A stretch of DNA of 64,000 nt from Bacteroidetes bacterium 2013_40CM_41_45 (GTDB lineage Bacteria; Bacteroidota; Bacteroidia; AKYH767-A; 2013-40CM-41-45), in assembly GCA_002215675.1 (NCBI GenBank), contig NGFH01000002.1, positions 595,887-659,886 of the forward strand, in the 5' to 3' direction. Below the pieces are notes generated by a model. The model saw nothing but the letters and a program-made list of their open reading frames with translations, was not told the DNA's origin and searched no databases. Position numbers and translations under genes: made by a program. Below are positions 7,601 to 16,234 of the stretch, one piece after another. Each line of letters opens with the position of its first letter. Position 1 is the stretch's first letter.

Positions 7601-10159
7601 AAGTTCGTCATCATTAAGAGAAAGAAAGGTCTGACTTCCTGCTACGGGAGCATAAGGAATAGGGCTTACCGAGTATGTAACCTGGCCGGGCGGCGTGCTC
7701 AATACTGCCGGTTGTCCGAGACAGATACTGGGAGGTGTTGATATTGCGTTGGCAACAGGCGGAGCAACCAACATAATAGTGACGCTATCGTAAGCAGCGC
7801 ACGTGCCATCGTCACCCATTACAACATAGGTTGTTGTTGCATTGGGAGTAGCTGTTACACTCGGCCCTGTTGTAGAGTTCAAATCAGCCCCAGTCCATGT
7901 ATAGTTGTAACCTGCGTTACTGCTGGATGCCGTAAGCGTTACCGTTGCTGAGGCGGGTAATCCGCAGATAACCATTTGCGATGCGGTAATTGAAATGCTG
8001 GCGGCAGCGGTAAGGGTAACAATCACAGAAGTTCTTGGGCCGGGGCATACTCCGTCAAATTCATCCACATAAAAGGTGTCTGTTACGGTAAGGAAAGGAC
8101 TTGTAAGCGGTGAGCCGTTGCCAATCAGGTTTCCGCCAACCGGTGCGTCATACCATTCGAGTGTTCCGCTGCCGATTGCAGTTGCCGTCAATTGAACGGT
8201 ACCGAAACCACAACGGGTTACATTAGATGCAATAGGCGCAGAAGGAACCGGAACAACAGTAACTGTTACAGAAGAAGTGCTTGTACATCCCGACAGTGGG
8301 TCTGTAGCCGTAACGGTGTATGTAAAATTGCCGTTTGCCTGCGGAGTAAGTGTTGGATTGTAAATGTTAGCATTGTCCAGCCAGGTTGCCGGATTCCATA
8401 CAAACGTAAACGGAGCCGAAGGAGTAAACATCCATGCATCGTTTACTATGGGTTGTCCCGGCCATGGGTCTGTGCTGTTTCTTCCGGGAACGGCATATCC
8501 CAATGTTCCATCTGAATTTTCAATTCCCTCTGTTTCACCTACACCGTCTCCGTCTGTATTGAATGAAGTGATGTGAAGCTCAATCGTATTGCTCGATTCG
8601 TTAAGAATAATCTGTCCGTCAATCGGATTATTGCCGTCAAAGAAATGCCCGATGTTGGTGTAGCAAACTACTAATTTGCGGTTCGGCGCAGAACCGGTAG
8701 TGTAATAACTTATGGTTCCTCCATTGGGAGGATATAAATCTTCCCATGTTAAAGCAATCACATCATTGGGACTAAACGGATTGGGAAGCAACTGCCCGGT
8801 GCAGCATCCGCTGCCTGCATTCGGGTCGAAAGAAATAAATCCGTTGGAAGAAATATAAAACTGGGTTTTGGTTATTCCGAAGAAATCAAACGAGAACCCA
8901 ATAGGCTCTGCTGAGCTAAGCTGGTCATCGCCGAGCGTAACGGTAGTGCCTGTGCAAGGCAGGGGAGCATAAGGAATAGAGGATACGGTGTAGGTAATAT
9001 TTCCCGGAGGAGTAGAGAGTTGTGTGGGCTGTCCTTGGCATACCGTTGACGGAGTAGCCGTGGCATTTACAGGCGGCCAAACCGGAAGCGTTACCGGAAC
9101 CATCACGTCATTGGCGGGGTTACCGTCACCCGGTGTGCTGGTATTTGCCGTAAAAGTGTACACTCCCGGAGCAGACATATTGTAATTATTTGCCACCACC
9201 ACATCCATTGTGGCGCTGGTTGCCAATGTTCCTGTGTTTATGATTACCTGTGCAAACGCCTGCGGATTAGTAGCCGTTGACGCAGAGTTTAGTGTACAAG
9301 GATTAAGAGTGAAGTCAATAACCTGTGAGCCGAGATTCTGAATGCGGATGGATACCGTTTCATTAGCTGTATAGCATGTGTTTGGAAGTGGAGTTGCCAG
9401 CGCAACGGGAGACATATCAATAGGTGCGAGAGACCAGAAATAACTTAATCCCGAAGGAGGAAATATAGAAGTATTAAATGTCATCTGGTCTGTAATGGCG
9501 GCCGATGGAGTAGTGGCTGTCCAATCGCTGGAAGTGGTACGGCTGTTGAAATCTCCTACAGCGGTTCCGCTTAGTCCCACCTGGGGAGTCTGAAATCCTG
9601 AAACAATAGTACCAGGTGAATATGCAAACTCAATAATGTTGGTTCCCTCATAAAGTTTCAGCTGGAAATTAATTTCAGAATTGCTGGTGTTATAGAATCC
9701 CCAGTCTGTCCACTGAACAGTGAATACCTGGCTTCCCGGTGAACCGGATGTTAAATAGCTGAGCTCACATGTAGGCGTATTTCCAAGCAGGTCTTCGCTG
9801 AAGGGATGCATGGTTTCAGGTTCATTTTGAATTGATATACCATTATACCAGCAGCAGTAAGGCAACACATTTCCTAATTTAACATAACCGTTTGCGCCCA
9901 CCGTAACTTCAGTATATATTGTGGAATTGTAGGTGAACGGAAACCCAATTGAAATGGGACCAAAAGTATAATCATCCCAGAAGCCCGCTCCGGAGGCAAG
10001 TACAGTGCCCCCGGTAATGGGTGTATACGTTCCCAATACCTGGCTGAAAGCATAGTTAGCTACCTGCGCATTTGCGCTGAAGGATACCAGCAAACAAAAA
10101 GAAAAAATCGCTACCGGTTTTTTAAAAAAAGAAAATGATGACGCGTAAAAAAGTCTCAT
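4628..10159 (-). CDS. Very large T9SS type A cargo protein with repeated Ig-like/beta-sandwich modules
   Basis: An 1843-residue exported protein. It has a signal peptide (hydrophobic run ending SANAQ) and a C-terminal type A sorting domain (LLVYPNPTSGAFNI ... GIYTVQVKYRERV). Between them are three copies of a large module: a jelly-roll-like part (IPYAPL, GFSFDFFGITKTQFYISSNG, IGHFFDGNNP, DAWMFTP) followed by Ig/PKD-like parts ending CTSTSSVTVTVV. Copies 1 (about 9075-7990) and 2 (about 7765-6690) are very similar; copy 3 (about 6430-5590) is diverged. SprB-like stretches (GGTYSGPGVS) follow. It is probably secreted by the T9SS and attached to, or released from, the cell surface. Ligand unknown. 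Own promoter and terminator suggest a single-gene unit. Confidence 0.85.
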   Translation of the reverse strand: MRLFYASSFSFFKKPVAIFSFCLLVSFSANAQVANYAFSQVLGTYTPITGGTVLASGAGFWDDYTFGPISIGFPFTYNSTIYTEVTVGANGYVKLGNVLPYCCWYNGISIQNEPETMHPFSEDLLGNTPTCELSYLTSGSPGSQVFTVQWTDWGFYNTSNSEINFQLKLYEGTNIIEFAYSPGTIVSGFQTPQVGLSGTAVGDFNSRTTSSDWTATTPSAAITDQMTFNTSIFPPSGLSYFWSLAPIDMSPVALATPLPNTCYTANETVSIRIQNLGSQVIDFTLNPCTLNSASTATNPQAFAQVIINTGTLATSATMDVVVANNYNMSAPGVYTFTANTSTPGDGNPANDVMVPVTLPVWPPVNATATPSTVCQGQPTQLSTPPGNITYTVSSIPYAPLPCTGTTVTLGDDQLSSAEPIGFSFDFFGITKTQFYISSNGFISFDPNAGSGCCTGQLLPNPFSPNDVIALTWEDLYPPNGGTISYYTTGSAPNRKLVVCYTNIGHFFDGNNPIDGQIILNESSNTIELHITSFNTDGDGVGETEGIENSDGTLGYAVPGRNSTDPWPGQPIVNDAWMFTPSAPFTFVWNPATWLDNANIYNPTLTPQANGNFTYTVTATDPLSGCTSTSSVTVTVVPVPSAPIASNVTRCGFGTVQLTATAIGSGTLEWYDAPVGGNLIGNGSPLTSPFLTVTDTFYVDEFDGVCPGPRTSVIVTLTAAASISITASQMVICGLPASATVTLTASSSNAGYNYTWTGADLNSTTGPSVTATPNATTTYVVMGDDGTCAAYDSVTIMLVAPPVANAISTPPSICLGQPAVLSTPPGQVTYSVSPIPYAPVAGSQTFLSLNDDELTSALPIGFTFNFYGIDKTQFYISSNGFISFDPFAGSGCCTGQFLPNPFSPNDLVALAWEDFYPPGGGTIGYFTTGSAPYRRLVVDYTNIGHFFNGNNPLTGQIILNETYNTVEVHITSFSTDGDLFAGETQGIENATGTAGTAVPGRNSTDPWPGQPIANDAWIFTPIVPYTFIWTPNTWLSTDTVYNPILTPLAIGNYTYTVTVTDVTSGCTSTSSVTVTVVNVPLAPTASNLTRCGTGTVQLTATAAGPGTLQWFDVPTGGTPFATGSPVTSPIISFTDTFYVEEFDGNCPGPRISVIVTVTPADTIIATPTSNPMCAGQPITITIASIDPGYTYAWTPTIGISNPTEDTVTASPPFTTLYTVNAIDGAGCQTSTSFTLIVNPSPVITSTTATPASVCLGSSSQLMANVVVPPDSYIVASIPYAPLACPPTNAVLFPTTGFYPAGDEGLSAPLPLGFNFTFFGNVYSSVSISSNGHLQFTPDPNATYGPFNPLPYSFGFDPDNIIAFPWTDLDQSVGGTITYGIIGTSPNQKFVVCFTNVLFYVNNITGDGNYTSQVILNEADNSIEVHITQINTTVFNERALGIENANGTVAFIPPNRNTGTWLVTTPEAWKFAPAVPYIFTWTPSVSLDNDTIVNPVATPAATTTYTINVYDPYYNCASTATVTVNVNPPPVVNLSPLTNICIDGSPFALSGGTPAGGIYSGPGVSNNIFYPVVAGVGTHTIVYTYTDNLGCAGSDSTTITVNDLPLVTLPTFQTVCSNATIVNLTTGLPAGGSYSGPGVSAGVFNPSSVGAGIYGITYTYTDGNGCINSALRNIIVNSAPVANAGPDVNGNTTLVGSATGGTPPYTYIWSPCLDLLNCGSPTPFANPQVNTFYVLYVVDANGCYSTDTVLVSSTIGIAKVPVAGANLLVYPNPTSGAFNILFLDPGTQANVTIVDYIGQTVFNSGAFTTSSVPYEINLEDQPDGIYTVQVKYRERVFTSRLVLNK

Positions 10160-10208
10160 GTTGATACGATTTTAAATGGTGTGTTTTTTTAAATGTTGAA
10201 AGCGGTGA

Positions 10209-10236
10209 TAAAAGTAATTAAAATAGTTGTTTACAA
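10209..10236 (-). promoter_or_regulatory. Bacteroidota-type promoter for the 1843-residue T9SS gene
   Basis: On the minus strand a TTG at 10236-10234 is followed after 17 bases by TACTTTTA (10216-10209), close to the Bacteroidota -33 TTTG / -7 TAnnTTTG pattern. It lies about 50 bases before the start codon. Inference from consensus only. Confidence 0.4.
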
Positions 10237-10330
10237 CCCGATTTGTTAAGTTTTGTTAAGTTTTTTCAACATACACGGAAAGGAGAATGACAAACTCGTT
10301 AAAACACAAGGAAGTGTTAAAAAAGTAATA

Positions 10331-13300
10331 TTATAACTTCAAAAATTTCCCTCGCAAAATTCCTTTTTCGGCTCTTACTTCAAGAAAATAAATCCCCTGC
10401 TGCAGAGCAGAAACATCGATAACCTGCTGCTGGCTTTTAGCTTTTGGTTTTTGGCTGAAAAGGTTTTCACCAAATAAATTATAAATGATTATCTCTGATT
10501 TGTCTCCGAACGCGGAACTCCTGACTACTAATTCATTGTCTACCGGGTTAGGGTAAATAAAAAGATCATTGTTATCGATCAGGTTGGCGACCTCAGTAAG
10601 AATGAAAGGATAATCTATGGAAGAAGCCGTGCAATTATTTGCATCGGTAATCACTACAGAATAATTTCCGTTTTGTGTGGGATGATAGGATTGCAAAGTC
10701 GCCCCAGGAATCATCGCACTGTTGAAATACCATTGGTAGCCGTTTGCTGCGTCAGAAATTAATGAATCTCCGCTGGGCGTGATTGCCGGAACAGACGGGT
10801 TTGGATTTACCGTTACCGTTGTTGCAGGTGAAGCCGATGAGCAATTGTTTGCATCTGTTACTGTCACAACATAATTTCCGGAAGATGTAACGTTGATACT
10901 TTGAGAAATGGAATTGTTCGACCATAAATAACTGCTTGCCGCGTTTGATGTAAGCGTTACAGAATTGCCTTGACAGAATGTTGTCGGTCCGCCTGGTGTA
11001 ACGGAAGCGGTTGGCAACGGATTCACAGTTACGCTGACCCAAGAAGAAGCGGTGCAATTATTCGCATTGGTAACGGTAACAAGATAATTTCCTGAAGTCG
11101 TGACATTGATGCTTTGAGTAGTAGAATTATCCGACCACAAATAGCCATTCGATGCATTTGCTGTAAGCGTCACAGAATTCCCTGCGCAAAATGTTGTTGG
11201 CCCATTGGGAGTTATTACAGCCGTAGGAGCAGGATTTACAATAATCGTCTTCCTGTAACAGCTTCCAACAGGAATTGTTCCTGCCGAGTCGCGTACAAAA
11301 TAAGTTGTAGTAACAGCAGGAGAAACCGTAATGGAATTTCCGCTCCCGATAATAGAAGCGCTGCAACTTCCTGCTCTCCATTTCCATGGAGTATTCTGTA
11401 GTTCGGGAATCATGGTAAGCGTTACAGATTGCCCCGCACAGATGGTTGCGGCTGTTGAATTAATTGCAAGCGTAAGGTCAACGGTATTTTGTGTTGTGTT
11501 AGTTGCGACAGGTGGATTAAAATCAAAAACAATGTTCGCAGTATTGTTGATGGCAGTTCCGTGCGGAAGATTCGCTTTGCTGTGAATCTGAAACGAAACA
11601 AATCCATGGCTGTGTGGTTCATCTGTCGTTGAATCGGGAAGAAAGATGTTGTTAAAATAGAAATGAATTACGTCCTGTCCGGTAATGTCAGTATTATAAG
11701 GATGCGATGAAGCTCCCGGAACAAAAGTGGTTACATTTAAATCCGAATCCAGCGTGTCAATCACTTCAATATTGAAAGCTGTGTCGATGCCAGTATTCTG
11801 GAATTGAATCGTATAATTAAATAATCCTTGCGTAGCAGGAATGAAAGCCGAAGCCGGTTGCTCAACCGTTTTTTCATTCGGGTCAAACGAACCTGTAATA
11901 ATTTGCCACGTTGATGCCACATTATTCGCGAGATTTGTTTCAGGCGTTGTTGCAGAAACGGTCACTGATGCAGTTAATGTATCTCCAATCAGAGCAGGAT
12001 TTGGTGGAACACTCAATGTTACTGATGCCCACGTTGACTGAAAATTTGTAATCGAACTCAACTGCCAAACCACCTGCCCTGAAGAAGTGGAGAATGGTGA
12101 CGGATTTGCTGATACAAACGAAAGCAGCGGGTCATAATTGAGTGTAACCGTAAGTGAGCCGCTGGGTGTATAGCTCAAATTACTTACACTCACGCCATAA
12201 CTGAAATTAAATCCCGGGTGTGCGGTTCCGTGAGAAATAAATGCGCTTATATCAAAAGGAATGTTACTGGTGTCTGCAAAATTTACTGTGTCACTTGTGT
12301 TAATTGATGATAGAGATATCGGGAATGGATTTGCAGGGCACAGCTGCGTTAAAGCAGCGGGTGGATAATGTGTCATATTGTAATTTCCCCATATTAAATT
12401 AGAAGAATAATGACCTGATGCATCTGTATAGGCATAGTACGGTCCGGGAGTAAATTCAATAATTGTATTGGGAACACCAATCTCTCCAACGTCCTCAGTA
12501 CAGTTTGCATTCAGGTCAACAAATACATCGCCTTCAACAGTACTGCAGTTTGGACCAAGATCGGGAACGGTTACAGGAACATATCTTGGACAACCATGGT
12601 AACAATAAGTATAATCGTAACACCCAAGAGGATATACGTCTGCAGGATATGTATAGTTATATATTATTCCCAGGTAATAAGTCCCCGGTAACAAATTGTT
12701 AAAAGTTGAGGAATACAGCGTCCAATCGGACAAATCATTTGGATTATACGCTGTATTCGTATCAGTGGTAAGTTTCAACATATAACTCCAATACCAGGTT
12801 GTAGGTGTGTTGGTTATCTCGACCGCACCATTAGGCATTGAACTACAGGCGGGAGTTATATTTAAAGCGGGATTAAAATCATTTGGACCGGAAAAGCCGC
12901 TGTAAAAAGAAGAAGAATCGTACCCTGTGCACCCCAAAGCATCCGTCACATTCACAGCAAGGTTAGCACCATCACATATATTTTCTATTGTAAATGCAGC
13001 GCCAGATGGGTATTGAGGATTGTAATTTACTGTACCTGAACTGACAGTAACGGTATAAGGCGCGGTACCCAAAAGGTAATATGAATCGTATCTTATCCAG
13101 CCGGTGCATTGATTCTGACAAGGGAAAATAGTGTACGGAATAGCAACTATAGCGGCATTTAAGGTATTTTGGTTGGAAATAGACTGGGTCGTGTTTGCAG
13201 AATCCCCCATGGCATCATATACAGTAACGGTATACACACCTACCGGAAGGTTGCTAATGGTCTGTGTTGTTGCTGAGGTTGACCATAAGTACGTATAAGG

Positions 13301-13480
13301 CGGAGTTCCATTATTAGGATTCGCAGTTAAGGAACCTGTACTTTGATTACATGCAACCAGGCAACTATAGCTATTACAGGAAATAGATACTGATAAAATT
13401 GGAGGAGAAATAATGGCAGCAAAACAATAGGTATTAATTACCTGAGCTGCAATCAAAATAATAAGTAATTTTTTTTTCAT
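10331..13480 (-). CDS. T9SS type A cargo protein with SprB-like, DUF11-like and PKD/Ig-like domains
   Basis: A 1049-residue exported protein with an N-terminal signal peptide (MKKKLLIILIAAQVINTYCF). An SprB-like repeat follows (NNGTPPYTYLWS, about residues 50-100). A segment DPNEKTVEQPASAF leads into a domain with FNYTIQFQNTGIDTAFNI and ANIVFDFNPPVATN, commonly found in Bacteroidota surface proteins ahead of sorting tails. Then come three Ig-like repeats (TFCAGNSVTLTAN, QSINVTTSGNYLVTVTNANNC). The C-terminal type A sorting domain contains LFIYPNPVDNELVV and GIYFLEVRA. Secreted by the T9SS; ligand unknown. A heptamer array at 10432-10459 lies inside the sorting domain. Only a weak hairpin (10303-10318) is seen as terminator. 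Confidence 0.85.
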   Translation of the reverse strand: MKKKLLIILIAAQVINTYCFAAIISPPILSVSISCNSYSCLVACNQSTGSLTANPNNGTPPYTYLWSTSATTQTISNLPVGVYTVTVYDAMGDSANTTQSISNQNTLNAAIVAIPYTIFPCQNQCTGWIRYDSYYLLGTAPYTVTVSSGTVNYNPQYPSGAAFTIENICDGANLAVNVTDALGCTGYDSSSFYSGFSGPNDFNPALNITPACSSMPNGAVEITNTPTTWYWSYMLKLTTDTNTAYNPNDLSDWTLYSSTFNNLLPGTYYLGIIYNYTYPADVYPLGCYDYTYCYHGCPRYVPVTVPDLGPNCSTVEGDVFVDLNANCTEDVGEIGVPNTIIEFTPGPYYAYTDASGHYSSNLIWGNYNMTHYPPAALTQLCPANPFPISLSSINTSDTVNFADTSNIPFDISAFISHGTAHPGFNFSYGVSVSNLSYTPSGSLTVTLNYDPLLSFVSANPSPFSTSSGQVVWQLSSITNFQSTWASVTLSVPPNPALIGDTLTASVTVSATTPETNLANNVASTWQIITGSFDPNEKTVEQPASAFIPATQGLFNYTIQFQNTGIDTAFNIEVIDTLDSDLNVTTFVPGASSHPYNTDITGQDVIHFYFNNIFLPDSTTDEPHSHGFVSFQIHSKANLPHGTAINNTANIVFDFNPPVATNTTQNTVDLTLAINSTAATICAGQSVTLTMIPELQNTPWKWRAGSCSASIIGSGNSITVSPAVTTTYFVRDSAGTIPVGSCYRKTIIVNPAPTAVITPNGPTTFCAGNSVTLTANASNGYLWSDNSTTQSINVTTSGNYLVTVTNANNCTASSWVSVTVNPLPTASVTPGGPTTFCQGNSVTLTSNAASSYLWSNNSISQSINVTSSGNYVVTVTDANNCSSASPATTVTVNPNPSVPAITPSGDSLISDAANGYQWYFNSAMIPGATLQSYHPTQNGNYSVVITDANNCTASSIDYPFILTEVANLIDNNDLFIYPNPVDNELVVRSSAFGDKSEIIIYNLFGENLFSQKPKAKSQQQVIDVSALQQGIYFLEVRAEKGILRGKFLKL
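10432..10459. repeat. Period-7 repeat array inside a T9SS sorting domain
   Basis: Four heptamers on the plus strand: GGCTTTT, AGCTTTT, GGTTTTT, GGCTGAA. On the coding (minus) strand they fit the NNAAACC-type consensus with some decay and encode SQKPKAKSQQQ between two beta strands of the sorting domain. Confidence 0.65.
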
Positions 13481-13675
13481 AGAGAAAAATTAGTCAGGTT
13501 TTATAAATTCTTTTCGCAAAAAAATTCTTTTGCATATGTAAAATTATGCAACATACATGCTCTTATGAGGAAAGGAAGCAAAAACTTGCCTACATTTTGA
13601 TTAAAGAAGAATATCTGTTTGCAAACTGCTCTTTTGCGGTTGCGAACGTTTTTAGCAGCGGTAATGATAAATGAT

Positions 13676-14836
13676 TTACGATTCTACCGTTTCTTCAGAG
13701 CTGTATTCCTGCACTACGTTATAAAGTGTATCACGCTCAACAGGAGTTCTGCCGCTGCTGCGGATAAGTTGCGTGAGCTGCTCTGTGGTAAGAACGGGGG
13801 TCTGTTCTTCAGCGCCTGCCAGTGAATAAATTTTAGTGGAGTCATCAATAGTGCCGTCTAAATCATCTACGCCAAATGCCTGAGACAGCGAAGCCACTGT
13901 TCTTCCAATCATAGGCCAGTATGCTTTTATGTGACGGAAATTATCCAGGTAAATTCTTGACACGGCATAATTCCTCAGGTCTTCGGTAACTGAAACTTCT
14001 CCCAGGTATGACATTTCATTATCCTGGCTCCTGTACTTTAACGGAATAAATGTATTGAAGCCGCTTGTTTTATCCTGCAGCGTGCGCAGGCGTTCCATAT
14101 GGTCTATGCGGTGTTCATATTTTTCGAGATGCCCGTACAGCATGGTAGCATTAGTATGCATGCCCAAAGTATGCGCAGTCTCATGAATGTAAAGCCATTG
14201 CTCGGTAGTGCATTTGTCACCGCAGATTTGGTTGCGCACCTCCTCGTCAAAAATTTCCGCTCCGCCGCCGGGCAAAGAACCCAGCCCTGCATCCTTCAGC
14301 ATTTGCAGTCCTTCCTTTACTGACACTTTTGCTTTGTGAAACATGTAATCCAGTTCAACTGCTGTGAATCCTTTTATGTGAAGCTCAGGGCGGAGCTTTT
14401 TAATTTTCCGCAGCACTTCACAGAAAAATTCTAAGTCAAGTTTTGGATGAACACCGCCAACGATATGAACTTCGGTAATCGGTTTGCCGTCATAACTTTT
14501 TATCCTGTCCAGAATTTCATCCTCAGATAGCACCCATCCTTCGTCTTTCTGTTTCAGCAAGCGAGAGTAGGAGCAGAATTTACACGTAAATACACAGAGA
14601 TTGGTGGGCTCTATGTGAAAGTTGCGGTTAAAATAAGTTATGTTCCCGTTTAAACGCTCTCTTACAGCATTAGCAAGGGTTGCAAGCAGCCCCAGATCTG
14701 CTTCATCAAACAGGCGCAAGCCTTCTTCAGGTGTAATTCTCTTTCCCAAAAAAACTTTTTCGCTGATGGATTTAAAATGTGAATCAGCAGTAATTAAATC
14801 TTTATAATTAGTATCCATAAAATTTTCAGAGCGCAT
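13676..14836 (-). CDS. mqnE: Aminofutalosine synthase (radical SAM)
   Basis: MqnE joins 3-[(1-carboxyvinyl)oxy]benzoate to the adenosyl group of SAM, giving aminofutalosine in the futalosine route to menaquinone. The 386-residue protein has the radical-SAM cysteines C81, C85 and C88 (CVFTCKFC) in EPTNLCVFTCKFCSY. It also has LPGGGAEIFDEEVR and NATMLYGHLEKYEHRIDHM, which I read as MqnE rather than the related MqnC. A second ATG six codons in (MDTNYKDL) is also possible. rsmG lies 14 bases upstream on the same strand, so they probably form one transcript. No other mqn genes are in the window. Confidence 0.87.
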   Translation of the reverse strand: MRSENFMDTNYKDLITADSHFKSISEKVFLGKRITPEEGLRLFDEADLGLLATLANAVRERLNGNITYFNRNFHIEPTNLCVFTCKFCSYSRLLKQKDEGWVLSEDEILDRIKSYDGKPITEVHIVGGVHPKLDLEFFCEVLRKIKKLRPELHIKGFTAVELDYMFHKAKVSVKEGLQMLKDAGLGSLPGGGAEIFDEEVRNQICGDKCTTEQWLYIHETAHTLGMHTNATMLYGHLEKYEHRIDHMERLRTLQDKTSGFNTFIPLKYRSQDNEMSYLGEVSVTEDLRNYAVSRIYLDNFRHIKAYWPMIGRTVASLSQAFGVDDLDGTIDDSTKIYSLAGAEEQTPVLTTEQLTQLIRSSGRTPVERDTLYNVVQEYSSEETVES

Positions 14837-14850
14837 AAAAGTAGCGAATA

Positions 14851-15489
14851 TTACCTGCAGGGAATATGAACGGCTTTTTTTTCAATAAAAAATTCTTCTC
14901 TGAAAAATTTATTCAGCTCGTAGACTGTTACTTTTATTTTCAGTTTCTTTATTTCATCATTAAGGTCACCGCCTTTAAGACAGATGATTCCATTGGGCAA
15001 AGTGTTGAAGTTTTCTTTCCGGATTATTTTTTTTGTCCAGCCGTAAATTTCCGGTAAGGTTGCAACAGCACGCGTAACGACAAAGTCGCATTTCAAATTT
15101 ACCTCTTCAACTCTGCTATTCACAGTCTGTATATTTTTTAGGCCGACAGCATTGCAGATTTCATGGACAGCATTGATTTTTTTCCTGATGGAATCAACTA
15201 AAATAAATTTTACTTCCGGAAACATAATAGCAAGCGGAATGCCCGGAAAACCTCCGCCTGTTCCTGCATCCAGAACAACCGTATCTTTTTTAAACGAAAT
15301 GATTTTGGCGATGCTTAGTGAATGCAGTACGTGGCGCTCGTAGAGATGTTCAACATCTTTACGCGAGATGAGATTTATTTTTTTATTCCATTCCTGAATG
15401 GATGAGGCAAAGTCAGCAAACTGTTTTTGCTGAAGCGTGGGGAGCAATGGAAAATATTTAAGAAGAATATCCAGTCCGACAGAAATCAT
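14851..15489 (-). CDS. rsmG: 16S rRNA (guanine527-N7)-methyltransferase
   Basis: RsmG methylates N7 of G527 in 16S rRNA. The 212-residue protein shows the GidB signature: N-terminal helical part with WNKKINLISRKD, then the SAM-binding loop VLDAGTGGGFPGIPLAI at residues 72-88, the acidic LVDSIRKK motif, and FVVTRAVATLPE. Length is normal. It is the first gene of a reverse pair with mqnE (14-base gap). Immediately upstream of its start (15504-15520) is one copy of a 17-bp direct repeat that bounds the foreign-looking segment to the right. Confidence 0.93.
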   Translation of the reverse strand: MISVGLDILLKYFPLLPTLQQKQFADFASSIQEWNKKINLISRKDVEHLYERHVLHSLSIAKIISFKKDTVVLDAGTGGGFPGIPLAIMFPEVKFILVDSIRKKINAVHEICNAVGLKNIQTVNSRVEEVNLKCDFVVTRAVATLPEIYGWTKKIIRKENFNTLPNGIICLKGGDLNDEIKKLKIKVTVYELNKFFREEFFIEKKAVHIPCR

Positions 15490-15503
15490 CCGGCAAAAAT
15501 GTG

Positions 15504-15520
15504 AAAAGAAAATCGTTATA
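15504..15520. repeat. Left copy of 17-bp perfect direct repeat (segment boundary)
   Basis: The 17 bases AAAAGAAAATCGTTATA occur here and again at 17098-17114. They flank a 1.6-kb segment holding a DUF4256 gene and an unknown gene. The shared CG|TTATA end resembles the GTT core of integron-type recombination junctions. Confidence 0.8.
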
Positions 15521-15562
15521 CACCAGCCAGCAGGCAGGGAATTACGGATGCCTGAGGAAAAT

Positions 15563-16132
15563 TCAGACCCTCAGCGAGCCACGGAATCCCCGTGTGGCAT
15601 AGTAAGATTCCGCACCGTTGTGATACACGAAGACATGGTCGTAGCGGCGGTCACAAAAGATGGCGCCACCGTGCCTTCTAATCTCCGGAGGTGTTTTCAC
15701 CCAGCTCGATGTTTTCGTATCGAAGTTTCCAAGTTTCTGAAGCCCAAGGTATTGTTCTTCTGTCAAAACCTCAATGCCCATGGCAGCAGCCATATCCATA
15801 GCGCTATCATCCGGTTTATGTTCTTTCCTTGATGCAAGCGCTCTACCGTCATAACAAACACTTCTGCGGCCTTTAGGACTTTCTGCTGAACAATCATAAA
15901 AAATGTATTCGCCCGTCTTTTTATCATGGCCAACAACATCCGGCTCACCGCCGGTCCATTCCATTTCATTGAGCGACCACAGTTTTCCGGCATCGGCTTC
16001 CAGCTTTGCTTGCACCTTAGCCCATACAAGACCTTTATGACGATTCATGTTTTTCTCAAAACGGGCTTTCAATGTTTTGAGCAGCTCTTCGCGCTGTTCT
16101 GATGACAATTCTTTTTTATTGCTCTTTGTCAT
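15563..16132 (-). CDS. DUF4256 family protein
   Basis: A 189-residue soluble protein that I recognise as DUF4256. Characteristic parts are FEKNMNRHKGLVWAKVQAKL, GGEPDVVG, YDCSAESPKGRRSVCYDGRA, AMGIEVLTEEQYLGLQKLG and the Trp/Tyr-rich end GGAIFCDRRYDHVFVYHNGA. Biochemical function of the family is unknown; no signal peptide or membrane segment is seen. It lies inside the segment bounded by 17-bp direct repeats (15504 and 17098) and just downstream, on the same strand, of an attC-like half element (16180-16220). This suggests mobile-cassette origin or insertion next to it. Confidence 0.82.
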   Translation of the reverse strand: MTKSNKKELSSEQREELLKTLKARFEKNMNRHKGLVWAKVQAKLEADAGKLWSLNEMEWTGGEPDVVGHDKKTGEYIFYDCSAESPKGRRSVCYDGRALASRKEHKPDDSAMDMAAAMGIEVLTEEQYLGLQKLGNFDTKTSSWVKTPPEIRRHGGAIFCDRRYDHVFVYHNGAESYYATRGFRGSLRV

Positions 16133-16179
16133 AGTGTGTTATTTTAATTTGTTTACTATGCCTTGTAATCGGGTCAAAA

Positions 16180-16220
16180 CCCTTCTTTTTTTTATTTCTT
16201 TTAATCTTTATGTTAGCTGC
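16180..16220 (-). repeat. attC-like half element after the unknown gene (left arm only)
   Basis: Read on the minus strand this stretch is GCAGCTAAC followed by an A-rich arm (ATAAAGATTAAAAGAAAT, an A run, AGAAGGG). This is nearly the left arm of the palindromic elements at 22879 and 23609. The matching right arm (CCCTTCTTCGTTA) is not seen, so the element looks truncated. It begins 15 bases after the stop codon of the gene at 16235-16981. Confidence 0.65.
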
Positions 16221-16234
16221 AGTTCTACCGTCAT

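Noticed and set aside
13481-13675. Possible small gene between mqnE and the T9SS gene
   Set aside because: Only short frames without a plausible start context or recognisable protein. The stretch probably holds the promoter of the T9SS gene and the end of the mqnE transcript.
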